Positions 10,240 through 18,191 of a stretch of DNA of 64,000 bases are shown here, one piece after another (the first letter of the stretch is position 1; every line of letters starts with the position of its first letter). Below the pieces are notes generated by a model that saw only the letters and a list, made by a program, of their open reading frames with translations, ran no database searches and was not told the origin of the DNA. Position numbers and translations under genes: made by a program. This DNA comes from Streptomyces globisporus (lineage in GTDB: Bacteria; Actinomycetota; Actinomycetes; Streptomycetales; Streptomycetaceae), in NCBI GenBank assembly GCA_014649555.1, contig BMTG01000012.1, positions 210,201 to 274,200 of the forward strand. Reading direction: 5' to 3'.

Positions 10240-12612
10240 ATGACGCCCTCCGCCACGTACCGGCTTCAGCTCCAGCCCGACTTCCCGTTCGCCGCCGCCG
10301 AGAAGGCCGTGCCGTATCTCGCCGCGCTCGGCGTCTCGCATCTCCACCTCTCCCCCGTACTGGAGGCGGTCCCCGGCTCCACCCATGGCTACGACGTGGT
10401 CGACCACAGCCGGGTCCGGGCGGAGCTGGGCGGTGAGGAGGGGCTGCGGTCGCTGGCCTCGGCCGCCCGGGAGCACGGGCTCGGGCTGATCCTGGACATC
10501 GTGCCCAACCACATGGCCGCCTCGCCCCGGCACAACCGCCGGCTGTGGGAGGTGCTGCGCGAGGGCGCCGCCTCCCCGTACGCCCGCTGGTTCGACATCG
10601 ACTGGGCGGGGGGCGGCGGCCAGGTGCTGCTGCCGGTGCTCGCCGGGCCGCTCGGCCAGGAGCTGGAGCACCTGGCCGTGGACGGGGAGGTGCTGCGCTA
10701 CCACGATCTGGAGTTTCCGCTCCGGGCCGGCACGGCGGACCTCCCGCTGCCTCGGCTCCTGGAGGAGCAGCACTACCGGCTCGGCTGGTGGCGGCTGGCC
10801 CGCACCGAGCTGAACTACCGGCGGTTCTTCACCGTCCCGGAGCTGATCGGGGTCCGCGTCGAGCACCCGGAGGTCTTCGAGGACACCCACGCCAAGGTCC
10901 TCGAACTGCTCCGCGACGGCGTCCTCGACGGGCTGCGCATCGACCACCCCGACGGCCTCGCCGCCCCCGCCGCCTATCTGGAGCGCCTGAACGAGGCCAC
11001 CGGCGGGCGCTGGACGGTGGTGGAGAAGATTCTCACCGGCGACGAGCACCTCCCGGCGGAGTGGGCGGTCGCGGGCACCACCGGGTACGACGCCCTGCGC
11101 CGGATCGACGGGCTGTTCACCGACCCGTCCGGAGCGGAGGAACTGGTCGGCCACTACCGGGAGTTCGCGGGGCCGCCCGGCGACCGGGGCGGCGACTGGA
11201 CGGCGACGGTGCGCCGCGCCGCGTACCGGGTGGTGACGCACGAACTGGCCGCCGAGACCGCGTGGCTGACCCGGCTGGCGGCCGCGATCTGCGACCGGGA
11301 CCCGGCGCTGCGGGACCACGCCCCGTGGGCGCTGCGGACGGCGATCCGGGAGCTGCTGGTGCGGATCCCGGTCTACCGGCCGTACGTCACGGCGGGCGAG
11401 CCGCCGAGCCGGATCGCCGAGGAGACGCTGACCGGGACGGCGGTACGGGAGGCGAAGACGGTGTTCTCCGTGCCGGAGGAGGCGGCGGCCGTCGATGTCG
11501 TACGGGATCTGGCGCTCGGGCGGCTCGGCGGCGGGGAGGAACAGGCGGCGTTCTGCGCCCGGTTCGCCCAGACCGCGTCCGCGCTGCACGCCAAGTCGGA
11601 GGAGGACACGGCGTTCTACCGGTACGTTCCGTTGATCTCGGCCACCGAGGTGGGCGGCGACCCGGGGCAACCCGCCGTGTCACCCGAGGAGTTCCACTCC
11701 TTCGCCGCCCGGATCGCCCGCGACTGGCCCGCCACCGGCACGGTCCTGACCACGCACGACACGAAGCGCAGCGCGGACGTCCGGGCCCGGATCGCGGTGC
11801 TGTCGCAGTGCCCGGAGCGGTGGGTGGCGCTCATGACGGAGCTGACCGCGGCGACGCCGGTCGCCGCCCCGGACCCCCAGCTGGCGTGGGTGGCTTGGCA
11901 GTCGGCGTACGGCTGCGCGGAGATTCCGCCCGACGAGCTGGGCGGGCGGCTGGAGCCCGCACTGCTGAAGGCGGTGCGCGAGGCGGGGCTTTTCACCAGC
12001 TGGACCGAGTCGGACCCGGCCTACGAGCGCGCGGTGTCGGACTTCGTCGCGGCCGGGCCGGGGGGCGGGGAGGGCGTGCTCCGGAGGCTGATCGCCGAGT
12101 TCGCGGACGCGCTCGCCCCGCATGTCCGGGCCCAGGTGCTGGGGGCGGCGCTGGTGCACCTGACGATGCCGGGGGTGCCGGATCTCTACCAGGGCACGGA
12201 GGGCGAGTACCTTGCCCTGGTCGACCCGGACAACCGGCGGCCGTTCCGGCGGCCGGACGTTCCTGACGAGAAGCAGGCACTGACGGCGGCAGCGCTGGGG
12301 CTGCGCCGCGAACTGCCTTTCGTGTTCGGCGAGTCGGGGACGTACGCACCGCTGACGGCGACCGGTCGGGCCGCGCCGCATCTGCTGGCGTTCTGCCGCT
12401 CGGGCGAGGTGGTCACGGCGGTGACCCGTCTGTCGCTGCGGCTGGCCGAGGGCGGGGGCTGGCGGGACACGGTGCTGGAACTGCCGGACGGGGGCCCGTG
12501 GCGGGATGTGCTGTCGGCGTCGCCCGGCCGGGAGTTCACGGGGGGCGCGGTGGCGGCGGGCGAACTGTTCGCCGAGCGGCCGGTGGCGCTGCTGCGGCGG
12601 GTGGGCGGCTGA
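10240..12612 (+). CDS. treY: Maltooligosyltrehalose synthase TreY
   Basis: 790 aa. It begins MTPSATYRLQLQPDFPFAAA, as TreY does. GH13_26 motifs: GLILDIVPNHMAAS (region I), DGLRIDHPDG (nucleophile Asp), RWTVVEKIL (Glu), TVLTTHDTKRSADVR (region IV). It converts the reducing-end alpha-1,4 bond of a maltooligosaccharide to alpha-1,1, making maltooligosyl trehalose for TreZ. It lies in the same direction as glgX, 81 bp downstream. treZ is about 7 kb away, beyond a set of inserted genes. Length is normal for the family. Confidence 0.96.
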   Translation: MTPSATYRLQLQPDFPFAAAEKAVPYLAALGVSHLHLSPVLEAVPGSTHGYDVVDHSRVRAELGGEEGLRSLASAAREHGLGLILDIVPNHMAASPRHNRRLWEVLREGAASPYARWFDIDWAGGGGQVLLPVLAGPLGQELEHLAVDGEVLRYHDLEFPLRAGTADLPLPRLLEEQHYRLGWWRLARTELNYRRFFTVPELIGVRVEHPEVFEDTHAKVLELLRDGVLDGLRIDHPDGLAAPAAYLERLNEATGGRWTVVEKILTGDEHLPAEWAVAGTTGYDALRRIDGLFTDPSGAEELVGHYREFAGPPGDRGGDWTATVRRAAYRVVTHELAAETAWLTRLAAAICDRDPALRDHAPWALRTAIRELLVRIPVYRPYVTAGEPPSRIAEETLTGTAVREAKTVFSVPEEAAAVDVVRDLALGRLGGGEEQAAFCARFAQTASALHAKSEEDTAFYRYVPLISATEVGGDPGQPAVSPEEFHSFAARIARDWPATGTVLTTHDTKRSADVRARIAVLSQCPERWVALMTELTAATPVAAPDPQLAWVAWQSAYGCAEIPPDELGGRLEPALLKAVREAGLFTSWTESDPAYERAVSDFVAAGPGGGEGVLRRLIAEFADALAPHVRAQVLGAALVHLTMPGVPDLYQGTEGEYLALVDPDNRRPFRRPDVPDEKQALTAAALGLRRELPFVFGESGTYAPLTATGRAAPHLLAFCRSGEVVTAVTRLSLRLAEGGGWRDTVLELPDGGPWRDVLSASPGREFTGGAVAAGELFAERPVALLRRVGG

Positions 12613-12667
12613 GCAGGCGGCCCCGGAGGGCGGCGGCGCGTCCCCGGGGAGGGGCCCGCCCTGGGTG

Positions 12668-12724
12668 TGCGCGGTCGGCCCGCGCCCCGCGCGGGGTGCC
12701 GGGGCATGCGCGGTCGGCCCGCGC
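12668..12724. repeat. Direct repeat in treY/P450 convergent gap
   Basis: Two identical 18-bp copies of TGCGCGGTCGGCCCGCGC (12668-12685 and 12707-12724) flank a GC-rich spacer between the convergent ends of treY and the P450-like gene. Each copy is partly self-complementary, so the region may fold into a terminator-like structure. Confidence 0.5.
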
Positions 12725-12733
12725 TCCCGCCCC

Positions 12734-13768
12734 TCAGGACGGGCGTACGAGCAGGGCGCGCGGACCACGGGTGAGGAGGCCTCCCGCCACCGGGCGGAAG
12801 CCGTCGGCCCAGCGGAGGCCGGGCATCGCCGTCAGCAGGGCGCGCAGGCCGTGTTCGGCCTCCAGCCTGCCGAGGAGGGCGGCCGGGCAGCCGGCCGGAC
12901 CGATGAGCAGCGGGTCGGCGTCGGCGCGCAGCGGGTCGAACCGGTCGGGTGCGGCGAACCGGGCCGGGTCGCGGCCCGCCGCGCCGATGAGGCAGGCGAC
13001 GGGTGCGTCGGCGGGGAGCGTGCCGCCGCTGACGGCGACCTCGGTGCGGGTGCGGCGCAGCACGATCTGGACGGGGGGATCGCGGCGCAGCGTCTCGGCC
13101 CAGGCCCGCCCGAGCAGCGATCCGGAGCCTTCGCCGCACGCTTCTCCGGCGGTCGCGGCGCCCAGCAGGTCGGGGTCGTCGAGCATGTTCGCGAGGAACG
13201 AGGCGAGGGCGTGCTCGCGGAGCGCGGTGGACCCGGTGCAGTCACCGGCTCCACCGGGGGCACGCCGATGGCGGGCGCCCCGGGGCGCGGAGCTCAGGTC
13301 CTGGTGGGCGAGCCCGGCCGCGGCGGCGGCGGCCCCGGCGGGCAGCCACCGGCAGAAGTCGGCGACCAGATCCGCCCGGTCGCGTCCGGCGATCCGGCGG
13401 GCCAGGACGTACGCGGTGCGCTCGACTGCGGGGGCGGCGGTGCTCCACGGCACGGTGAGCGGGCCGCAGACCAGGCTGCCCCGGCAGAGGCCGAGCGGGA
13501 CGGGGGCCCGGCCGCGCGGGGCCCCGTCGTGCGGGTAGCCGGTGAACCGGGGGTCCGTGAGGGCCAGGGCCACATCCCCGTACCGGCTCAGCAGCCAGGC
13601 GCCGAGGGCCGGGTCGTAGCCGAGGGGGTAGTCGGTGCGCAGCAGGCGGTAGAGGCGCAGCCGGTACGGATCCGTCGTGGCTCCCGGCGCCAGCAGACCC
13701 GGCAGGCCGCCGGAGAGCCGGTGCGGACGACGGGCGGCGGGCAGGGCGTCGGGGCGTTCGACCGGCAT
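12734..13768 (-). CDS. Shortened cytochrome P450-like protein
   Basis: 344 aa, about 50-60 residues short of a bacterial P450. The N-terminal helix region DPYRLRLYRLLRTDYPLGYDP and LLSRYGDVALALTDPRF are typical. An ExxR-like element is present (WAETLRRDPPVQ, then LRRTRTEV). The Cys loop is contracted: LLIGPAGCPAALLGRLE keeps Cys, but FGxGxHxC is shortened and lacks its His. The I-helix A-G-x-E-T and the usual C-helix H-x3-R were not found. Heme binding and activity are therefore doubtful. It converges on treY. A frame-disrupted N-terminus is possible, as an alternative frame upstream (from 13943) has coding-like bias. Confidence 0.6.
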   Translation of the reverse strand: MPVERPDALPAARRPHRLSGGLPGLLAPGATTDPYRLRLYRLLRTDYPLGYDPALGAWLLSRYGDVALALTDPRFTGYPHDGAPRGRAPVPLGLCRGSLVCGPLTVPWSTAAPAVERTAYVLARRIAGRDRADLVADFCRWLPAGAAAAAAGLAHQDLSSAPRGARHRRAPGGAGDCTGSTALREHALASFLANMLDDPDLLGAATAGEACGEGSGSLLGRAWAETLRRDPPVQIVLRRTRTEVAVSGGTLPADAPVACLIGAAGRDPARFAAPDRFDPLRADADPLLIGPAGCPAALLGRLEAEHGLRALLTAMPGLRWADGFRPVAGGLLTRGPRALLVRPS

Positions 13769-14044
13769 CCCGCACCCCCTGGAGTCGGTGCGCCGGTGGT
13801 CGGCGCGCGTCCTCCCAGCGGACCACCGACGGGGGCGCGCCGCAGTCGGCGTGCGGCCGTTCGGGTGAGGGTTCGCCGGGGCGCAGGGGGCGGATTCCGG
13901 CGGTGGGCAGGGCGCCGAGCAACTCCGTGAAGGCCGCCGACACCCCGGCGTGAGGTAAGCCCGGGCAGGAGGCCGGACTCAGCCGGGACGGAGGTCGGCA
14001 CCCGGACAGACGGCACGCCGGGACCCTGCGGCAGGCGACCGGAA
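13769..14044. other. Gap of 276 bp without a confident gene
   Basis: This lies between the start of the P450-like gene and the end of the FHA gene, which is transcribed in the same direction. A minus-strand frame from 13943 begins MSAAFTELLGALPTAGIRPL and looks coding for about 50 residues, then overlaps the P450 gene out of frame. It could be the remnant of another N-terminus, or nothing. Confidence 0.3.
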
Positions 14045-14803
14045 TCAGGCAGACGGAAGACCGGGCCCCTGCGGCGGGCGGTCCGAGCCCGGCTGCGCAT
14101 GGTCGGAGCCCGGCTGCGAGCGGTCGGGCCCGTTCGACGGAAGCTCAGGAGCGTGCGGCGGAAGCTGGGGCGGAGCGGCGGCGGGCGGCCGGGGTGCGTG
14201 CGGCGGCAGTTCGGGCAGGCGGTCCTGCGGCCGGGACGGCTGCGCCGGAAGCCGGTCCGGGGCGGTCAGGCGGAAGCTCATCCGGCCGAAGCTCACCTGG
14301 TCGCCGTCGCGCACCGGGATGGAGCCGACGAGCCGCTGGCCGTTGACGCAGGTGCCGTTGGTGGAGCCGAGGTCGCGCAGCACCCAGCGGCCGTTCTGCC
14401 CGGAGAGTTCGGCGTGCAGCCGGGAGACCGTCTCGTGGTTGAGGCGCAGGCCGTTCGTCGGGTCGCGGCCGATCAGCAGCGGATACGGGCCGGGCGCGGG
14501 GAGCAGCAGCTTGGGGAGCCGCTCGGTCTGCCAGGCGCGGCGCAGCCGCCCGGGGAAGGCGGAGATCCCGCCCACCGCGCGGACCAGCCCCGTCGACCAG
14601 CGGCCGCCGCTCTCCAGATCGGCGGTGAGGGCCGCCAGCTCCTCCGGGCGACGGGCGACGAGGGCGAGTTCCATACGCCGCATGAAGGTGTCGTGCGACA
14701 GCTTGCCCTGTGCGGCACCTTCTCTGAGCACGCCGACGACACGGTCGCGCTGGGCGTCCGACAGCCGCGCGGCACTCGTGTGGAACTCGAAGGAGGATGT
14801 CAC
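14045..14803 (-). CDS. DUF1707 and FHA domain protein
   Basis: 252 aa. Residues ~10-65 are a DUF1707 (SHOCT-like) module: RLSDAQRDRVVGVLREG, then LSHDTFMRRMELAL and RPEELAALTADL. Residues ~105-185 are an FHA phosphothreonine-binding domain: LLIGRDPTNGLRL, the core SRLHAELSGQ, LRDLGSTNGTCVNG. The last ~65 residues are a Pro-rich repeat tail (LPPHAPELPS, QPGSDHAQPGSD). FHA domains bind targets of Ser/Thr kinases, so this is a cytoplasmic adaptor in kinase signalling; its partner is unknown. It diverges from the GNAT gene at 14946. Confidence 0.88.
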   Translation of the reverse strand: MTSSFEFHTSAARLSDAQRDRVVGVLREGAAQGKLSHDTFMRRMELALVARRPEELAALTADLESGGRWSTGLVRAVGGISAFPGRLRRAWQTERLPKLLLPAPGPYPLLIGRDPTNGLRLNHETVSRLHAELSGQNGRWVLRDLGSTNGTCVNGQRLVGSIPVRDGDQVSFGRMSFRLTAPDRLPAQPSRPQDRLPELPPHAPRPPAAAPPQLPPHAPELPSNGPDRSQPGSDHAQPGSDRPPQGPGLPSA

Positions 14804-14945
14804 GTCGACGATTGTCGGGCCGAAGGGGCCGGAGTGTCCAGACGAGGCCCTGTTACCTCCCGCGCTGACCTGCGCCGCTTTCTCACGCGACGGGTGCCGG
14901 GCCCCCTTGCTAGGGTCTGCCGCTCACCCACCACGAGGAGACCGT

Positions 14946-15923
14946 GTGCCCCCTGCGCCATCCCGCCTGACGTTCCGTCCGCTGTCCGGACCTGGCGAAC
15001 TCGACCTGTTTTGCCGCCTTTCGTACGTGCTCGACCATGAGCTGGCCGACGACCTCGCCACCGGACTCCGGCTCCCGGAGTGGATGTGGGTCGCCCTGGA
15101 CGGCGAGCGGGTCGTCGCCAGGGCCGCCTGGTGGACGAACGCACCGGGCGGCGAGCCGCTGGCGCTGGACTTCTTCGACCTGGACGACGCGCTGCCCGCC
15201 CCGGATCGGGTCGAGATCGGCGTCCGGCTGCTGGAGACGGCGACCAAGGCCGTGGTTCCGGCCGGTGCGCAGCGGCCGGAGTACGGGCGGTTCGTCCCGC
15301 CGGACTGGCGCGAGGACCCGGTGGCCCGGGAGGCCGTCGGGGCCCGGATCGCGGCGGCGGAGGCGACCGGGGCGCGGATGCTGGTGGAGCGGCTGCGGTT
15401 GGAGTGGCGGGCCGGTACGCCGGTGCCCGGGGACTCCGGCCGGCTGGTGTTCCGTCCGGTCACCGGCCGGGAGGATCTGCTGGCGCTGATGACGCCGGTG
15501 ATGGAGGGCACCCTCGACGCCCACGGGCAGGAGGACCTGGCGTCCGGGCTCGACGCCCGCGCGGCGGCCGAGAAGCACTACGACGAGGAGCTGGCGGGGT
15601 ATGCGACCCCGATGACCTGGTGGCGGATCGCCGAACTGCCCACCGGCGAACCGGTCGGCTTCGTGATCCCGGCCCGCAACAACTACCACCCGATCATCGC
15701 GTACATCGGGGTGCTGCCCGCCCGGCGCGGCCAGGGGTACATCGACGATCTCCTCGCCGAGGGCACCCGGGTACTGGCGGCCGAGGGCGTGGAGCGGATC
15801 CGGGCGGCGACCGACCTCGGCAACGTACCGATGGCGAAGTCCTTCGAGCGGCTCGGATACGTCAACTTCGAGCGGGCGTTCAACATGACGTGGGACGCGG
15901 AGAAGGGTCAGGCCGAGGGCTAG
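14946..15923 (+). CDS. GNAT family N-acetyltransferase (paralogue 1)
   Basis: 325 aa from GTG, with GAGGAG five bases upstream. The C-terminal half carries the GNAT acetyl-CoA fold: IAYIGVLPARRGQGYIDDLL (motif A, R/Q-x-x-G-x-G/Y) and TDLGNVPMAKSFERLGY (motif B). The N-terminal half (LSYVLDHELADDLAT, MWVALDGERVVARAAWW) is a second, degenerate GNAT-like lobe that lacks motif A. It is clearly related to the gene at 16163 (shared VALDG/RVVARAAWW, MTWWRIAELP versus EWWRLAYTP). The substrate is unknown. Confidence 0.85.
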   Translation: MPPAPSRLTFRPLSGPGELDLFCRLSYVLDHELADDLATGLRLPEWMWVALDGERVVARAAWWTNAPGGEPLALDFFDLDDALPAPDRVEIGVRLLETATKAVVPAGAQRPEYGRFVPPDWREDPVAREAVGARIAAAEATGARMLVERLRLEWRAGTPVPGDSGRLVFRPVTGREDLLALMTPVMEGTLDAHGQEDLASGLDARAAAEKHYDEELAGYATPMTWWRIAELPTGEPVGFVIPARNNYHPIIAYIGVLPARRGQGYIDDLLAEGTRVLAAEGVERIRAATDLGNVPMAKSFERLGYVNFERAFNMTWDAEKGQAEG

Positions 15924-16039
15924 GACCAGCGCTGGGGTGGTCCGCATCGGCTTCCCTGATATTCGGTGGACGGCGGGCGTCGGCGTTGGCTACGGTCTGC
16001 TCCGACATCCGACGCCCGTCGTGGAAGGAGGCGAAAGAC

Positions 16040-16126
16040 ATGCGCGCGAACAGCCGCACCAGCATCCGCAGCACATCACTTTCGCGCTCCCGTCCCGTCC
16101 GCCGGGCGGTGTCGGACCTCGTCTGA
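16040..16126 (+). CDS. 28-residue Arg/Ser-rich peptide upstream of a GNAT gene
   Basis: The ATG is preceded by GGAAGGAGGCGAAAGAC, a near-ideal ribosome site that serves no other ORF. The peptide begins MRANSRTSIRSTSLSRSRPV and ends RRAVSDLV. Eight of 28 residues are Arg and seven Ser. It stops 36 bp before the ATG of the next GNAT gene. Size and position suggest a leader peptide that could tune downstream translation. No attenuator hairpin was established, and it may also be a free small protein. Confidence 0.5.
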   Translation: MRANSRTSIRSTSLSRSRPVRRAVSDLV

Positions 16127-16162
16127 CCGGGAGCGCGGTATTCCGTCCCGGAGGACACCTTC

Positions 16163-17074
16163 ATGACCGAGCTGGTCATCCGCGCGCTCACGCCGAGCGA
16201 CGCCGCTCTCTTCACCACGTTCGAGGACAACCCCTTCGTCGGCCGGGCCGCCTTCGGCCACCGCTACACCTCGACCGCCGACGGCGGCGAATACCGCCCC
16301 GACTGGACCTGGGTCGCCCTGCGCGACGGCAAGATGGTCGCCAGGGCCGCCTGGTGGGGCGGGCCCGAGGACACCGAGCCCGTCGTCCTCAACTGGTTCG
16401 ACTTCGCGGACGGGGAGGCGGATGCGGGCGCCGAACTCCTGCGCCGCGCCCCGTTCGACAAGGAGTACGAGCTGATCGCGCCCGCCGGCTGGCGGGACGA
16501 CCCGGCGGTGCGGGCCGCCGTCGAGGAGCGGGTCGTCGCCGCTACGGCGGCCGGGATGAAGCCGCTGGTCGAGCGCTACCGCTACCGCTGGACCCCCGGC
16601 TGCCCGCTGCCCGAACGGACGGGCCGGCTCACCTACCGCCCCGAGCCGGACGACGAGGTCGTCCTCGATGTGCTGCGCCGGGTGCACTCGGCCACGCTGG
16701 ACGCCCACGCCCGCAAGGCCATCGAGGGCCCCGGCGGTCTGGAGGCGGCGGCGCGCGAGGAGTTGGAGTTCTTCCACTGGTGCCCCTCGCCGAGGGAGTG
16801 GTGGCGGCTCGCGTACACCCCGGACGGGGAGGTGGCGGGCATCCAGGTGCCCGCGCACAACCCGTCGGGGCCCTGCGTCGGTTTCATCGGTGTCGTACCC
16901 GAGGCGCGCGGCAACGGGTACGGCTACGACCTGCTGGTGGAGTGCACACGCTTCCTGGTCGAGCAGGGCGCCGAGTTCGTCGCGGGGGCGACGGACCAGG
17001 GGAACGCGCCGATGGCCGCCGCGTTCGCCCGGGCCGGATACCCGGTCATCCAGGAGTGGGTCCATCTGGAGTGA
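16163..17074 (+). CDS. GNAT family N-acetyltransferase (paralogue 2)
   Basis: 303 aa, with GGAGGAC eight bases before the ATG. Architecture matches the gene at 14946: an N-terminal lobe with WVALRDGKMVARAAWWGG and a C-terminal GNAT lobe with VGFIGVVPEARGNGYGYDLL (motif A) and ATDQGNAPMAAAFARAGY (motif B). The two genes are 239 bp apart and the same length class, which indicates an old tandem duplication. The substrate is unknown. Its 3' end overlaps the convergent alpha-fucosidase gene by 29 bp. Confidence 0.87.
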   Translation: MTELVIRALTPSDAALFTTFEDNPFVGRAAFGHRYTSTADGGEYRPDWTWVALRDGKMVARAAWWGGPEDTEPVVLNWFDFADGEADAGAELLRRAPFDKEYELIAPAGWRDDPAVRAAVEERVVAATAAGMKPLVERYRYRWTPGCPLPERTGRLTYRPEPDDEVVLDVLRRVHSATLDAHARKAIEGPGGLEAAAREELEFFHWCPSPREWWRLAYTPDGEVAGIQVPAHNPSGPCVGFIGVVPEARGNGYGYDLLVECTRFLVEQGAEFVAGATDQGNAPMAAAFARAGYPVIQEWVHLE

Positions 17075-18176
17075 GGGCGCCGGCATCCTCGGCCAGCCAC
17101 TCCAGGCGGAGTCGCTGCTCGGCGGGGATCGCCGCGTCCTCGCCGCGCGGCCCCACGTTGAGCAGCACGTTGCCGCCGTCGGCCGCCGTGTCGCGGACCA
17201 GTGAGGTCAGCGTCGCGCGGTCGATGAAGGCGTCGGGGCCGGAGTTGCGGTTGTAGCCGAAGCTGTGGTCGACGCCCCGGGTGATCTCGTACGGATCGGA
17301 GCCCTCGTAGCGGGCGTACTCCGGCGTACGGAAGTCGAAGACGGGCGGTGTGCGCGGGACGAAGCCTTCGCCCTGCGCCACCGTCCGGCGGTCCCACCAG
17401 TTGTACAGTGCCTTCGCGCCCGGCAGGCCCAGGCCTCGCCAGTGCGGTGCGTAGGGCAGCAGGCGGTCGTTGACGACGCCGTGCGGGACGGTGAAGCGGT
17501 AGAAGTCGACGAGTGAGCGGATCTCGTCGGCGGAGCCGGGCCAGGCGATGTCGTTCCAGAGGATGTCGGGCCGGTAGCGGCGGATCAGCTCCCGCATCTG
17601 CGCGTCGGCGTAGGCGGGGTAGCGTCCGCGCGGGACGGCGGAGAACATGTCGGCCGCCGTGCCGATGGGCCGGTCGTCGAAGGTCCAGTCGAGTCCGCCG
17701 GAGTAGTAGACGCCGAAGCGCAGGCCCTCGGCCCGTACGGCTTCGGCGAACTCGCCGACGACGTCCCGGGTGGTGTGCCAGCCGGTGCGGTGCGGGTTCT
17801 GTGTCTCGGAGGGCCAGAGGCAGAACCCGTCGTGGTGCTTGGTGACCAGGACCGCGTACCCGGCCCCCGCCTCGCGGAAGGAGCGGGCCCAGGCGGCCGG
17901 GTCCCAGCCGGCGAGCCCGTCCTCGAAGTCGCGGCCGAAGTCGGTGTAGGGGCGGTTCCCGTAGGTGGAGCGGTGGTGGGCGGCGACCGGGGAGCCGGGG
18001 AAGCGGAGCGCGTTCTCGTACCACTCCGCGTACGAGGTCCAGCCCAGCGGCGCACGCCGGCCCGCCGCCGGGAGTTCGGCGGCGGGGGCGTAGGGCGGGG
18101 CCCAGCCGGGAACGGATGCGGGTGTCCAGTGAACGAAGATCCCCAGTTGGGCCCGGGACCACCATGAAGCGACCAT
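17046..18176 (-). CDS. GH29 alpha-L-fucosidase
   Basis: 376 aa, no signal peptide, so cytoplasmic. Family features: QLGIFVHWTPASVPGW at the N-terminus, YAVLVTKHHDGFCLWPS, VYYSGGLDWTF and RYRPDILWNDIAWP, whose Asp is the expected nucleophile position. The C-terminal GNVLLNVGPRGEDAAIP is typical of GH29. It removes alpha-linked fucose from oligosaccharides. It starts 15 bp after the stop of the GH1 gene in the same direction, so the two act on imported oligosaccharides as one operon. No dedicated transporter lies beside them. Confidence 0.9.
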   Translation of the reverse strand: MVASWWSRAQLGIFVHWTPASVPGWAPPYAPAAELPAAGRRAPLGWTSYAEWYENALRFPGSPVAAHHRSTYGNRPYTDFGRDFEDGLAGWDPAAWARSFREAGAGYAVLVTKHHDGFCLWPSETQNPHRTGWHTTRDVVGEFAEAVRAEGLRFGVYYSGGLDWTFDDRPIGTAADMFSAVPRGRYPAYADAQMRELIRRYRPDILWNDIAWPGSADEIRSLVDFYRFTVPHGVVNDRLLPYAPHWRGLGLPGAKALYNWWDRRTVAQGEGFVPRTPPVFDFRTPEYARYEGSDPYEITRGVDHSFGYNRNSGPDAFIDRATLTSLVRDTAADGGNVLLNVGPRGEDAAIPAEQRLRLEWLAEDAGALTPDGPTPG

Positions 18177-18191
18177 GGCGGGAAGTATTGA

